The position numbers were made by a program, and so were the translations under genes. From DAIUFH01 sp036844705 (GTDB lineage Bacteria; Bacillota; Clostridia; Tissierellales; Tissierellaceae): a DNA stretch of 64,000 nucleotides. How positions within the stretch are numbered: position 1 is the stretch's first letter; each line of letters starts with the position of its first letter. The stretch lies in NCBI GenBank assembly GCA_036844705.1, contig DAIUFH010000002.1, forward strand, positions 1 to 64,000, given 5' to 3'. Positions 63,958 to 64,000 of the stretch are shown piece by piece. The notes beneath the pieces were generated by a model. It saw only the letters and a list, made by a program, of their open reading frames with translations, had not been told where the DNA came from and searched no databases.

Positions 63958-64000
63958 ATGAATCCCCCCTAAAATATTTATTTTAATTAACGACCATACT

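Overview
The window is AT-rich DNA from a spore-forming, anaerobic, low-GC Firmicute. Tissierellales or related Clostridia is my inference from gene content, not from a search. Support comes from the sporulation genes spoIID, spoIIQ and spoIIID, a coenzyme-B12-dependent class II ribonucleotide reductase, a PPi-type phosphofructokinase, S-layer (SLH) proteins and several peptide, hydantoin and purine catabolic genes. A run of ten N inside ald shows that this is a scaffolded draft assembly.

Layout. 0.1-8.1 kb holds two convergent nitrogen-scavenging operons that share a bidirectional terminator: allantoate amidohydrolase, allantoinase and an NCS1 permease on the plus strand, and the 5-oxoprolinase operon pxpA, NRAMP-like, pxpB, pxpC on the minus strand. 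8.3-17.8 kb holds deoD, a tiny zinc ribbon, a Na/Pi cotransporter, nrdJ with a NrdR-box-like operator, an MFS transporter, ald, and murI behind a structured leader. 18.1-20.8 kb is an ATP-grasp ligase, TRAP-like permease and 2-TM protein cluster. 20.8-31.6 kb holds an MBL hydrolase, SLH proteins, pyrG, an ABC exporter with a COG1361-like partner, and PPi-PFK.

31.7-32.0 kb is a decayed 3-keto-5-aminohexanoate cleavage enzyme gene. 32-43 kb is the conserved Firmicute block rho, rpmE, yqhQ, prmC, (two chromate-transporter halves), prfA, tsaC, ywlE, rpiB, upp, wecA/tagO, wecB. 43.5-49.6 kb is ywmB, murA, spoIID, spoIIQ, spoIIID, mbl, in the Bacillus order but without the atp operon that precedes ywmB there. 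49.6-64 kb holds a large phosphodiester-glycosidase-like protein, a small XRE regulator, tRNA-Pro(TGG), a MITE-like element, a SAM-I riboswitch with metK, the DUF1659/DUF2922/YvrJ micro-operon, recD2, comF, a BrkB-family protein, a carboxymuconolactone-decarboxylase-like/Lrp divergent pair and an S9 peptidase.

The non-coding DNA is the most unusual part. Intergenic spacers are filled with two kinds of repeat: short arrays with strict 7-bp periodicity in several sequence versions, and a hairpin-forming element whose arms read AAACCCGAGATTCTTC / GAAGAATCTCGGGTTT. Two unrelated leaders, those of murI and metK, share a conserved block placed just after their terminators. The murI leader has mutually exclusive hairpins typical of an attenuator but matches no riboswitch class I recognise.
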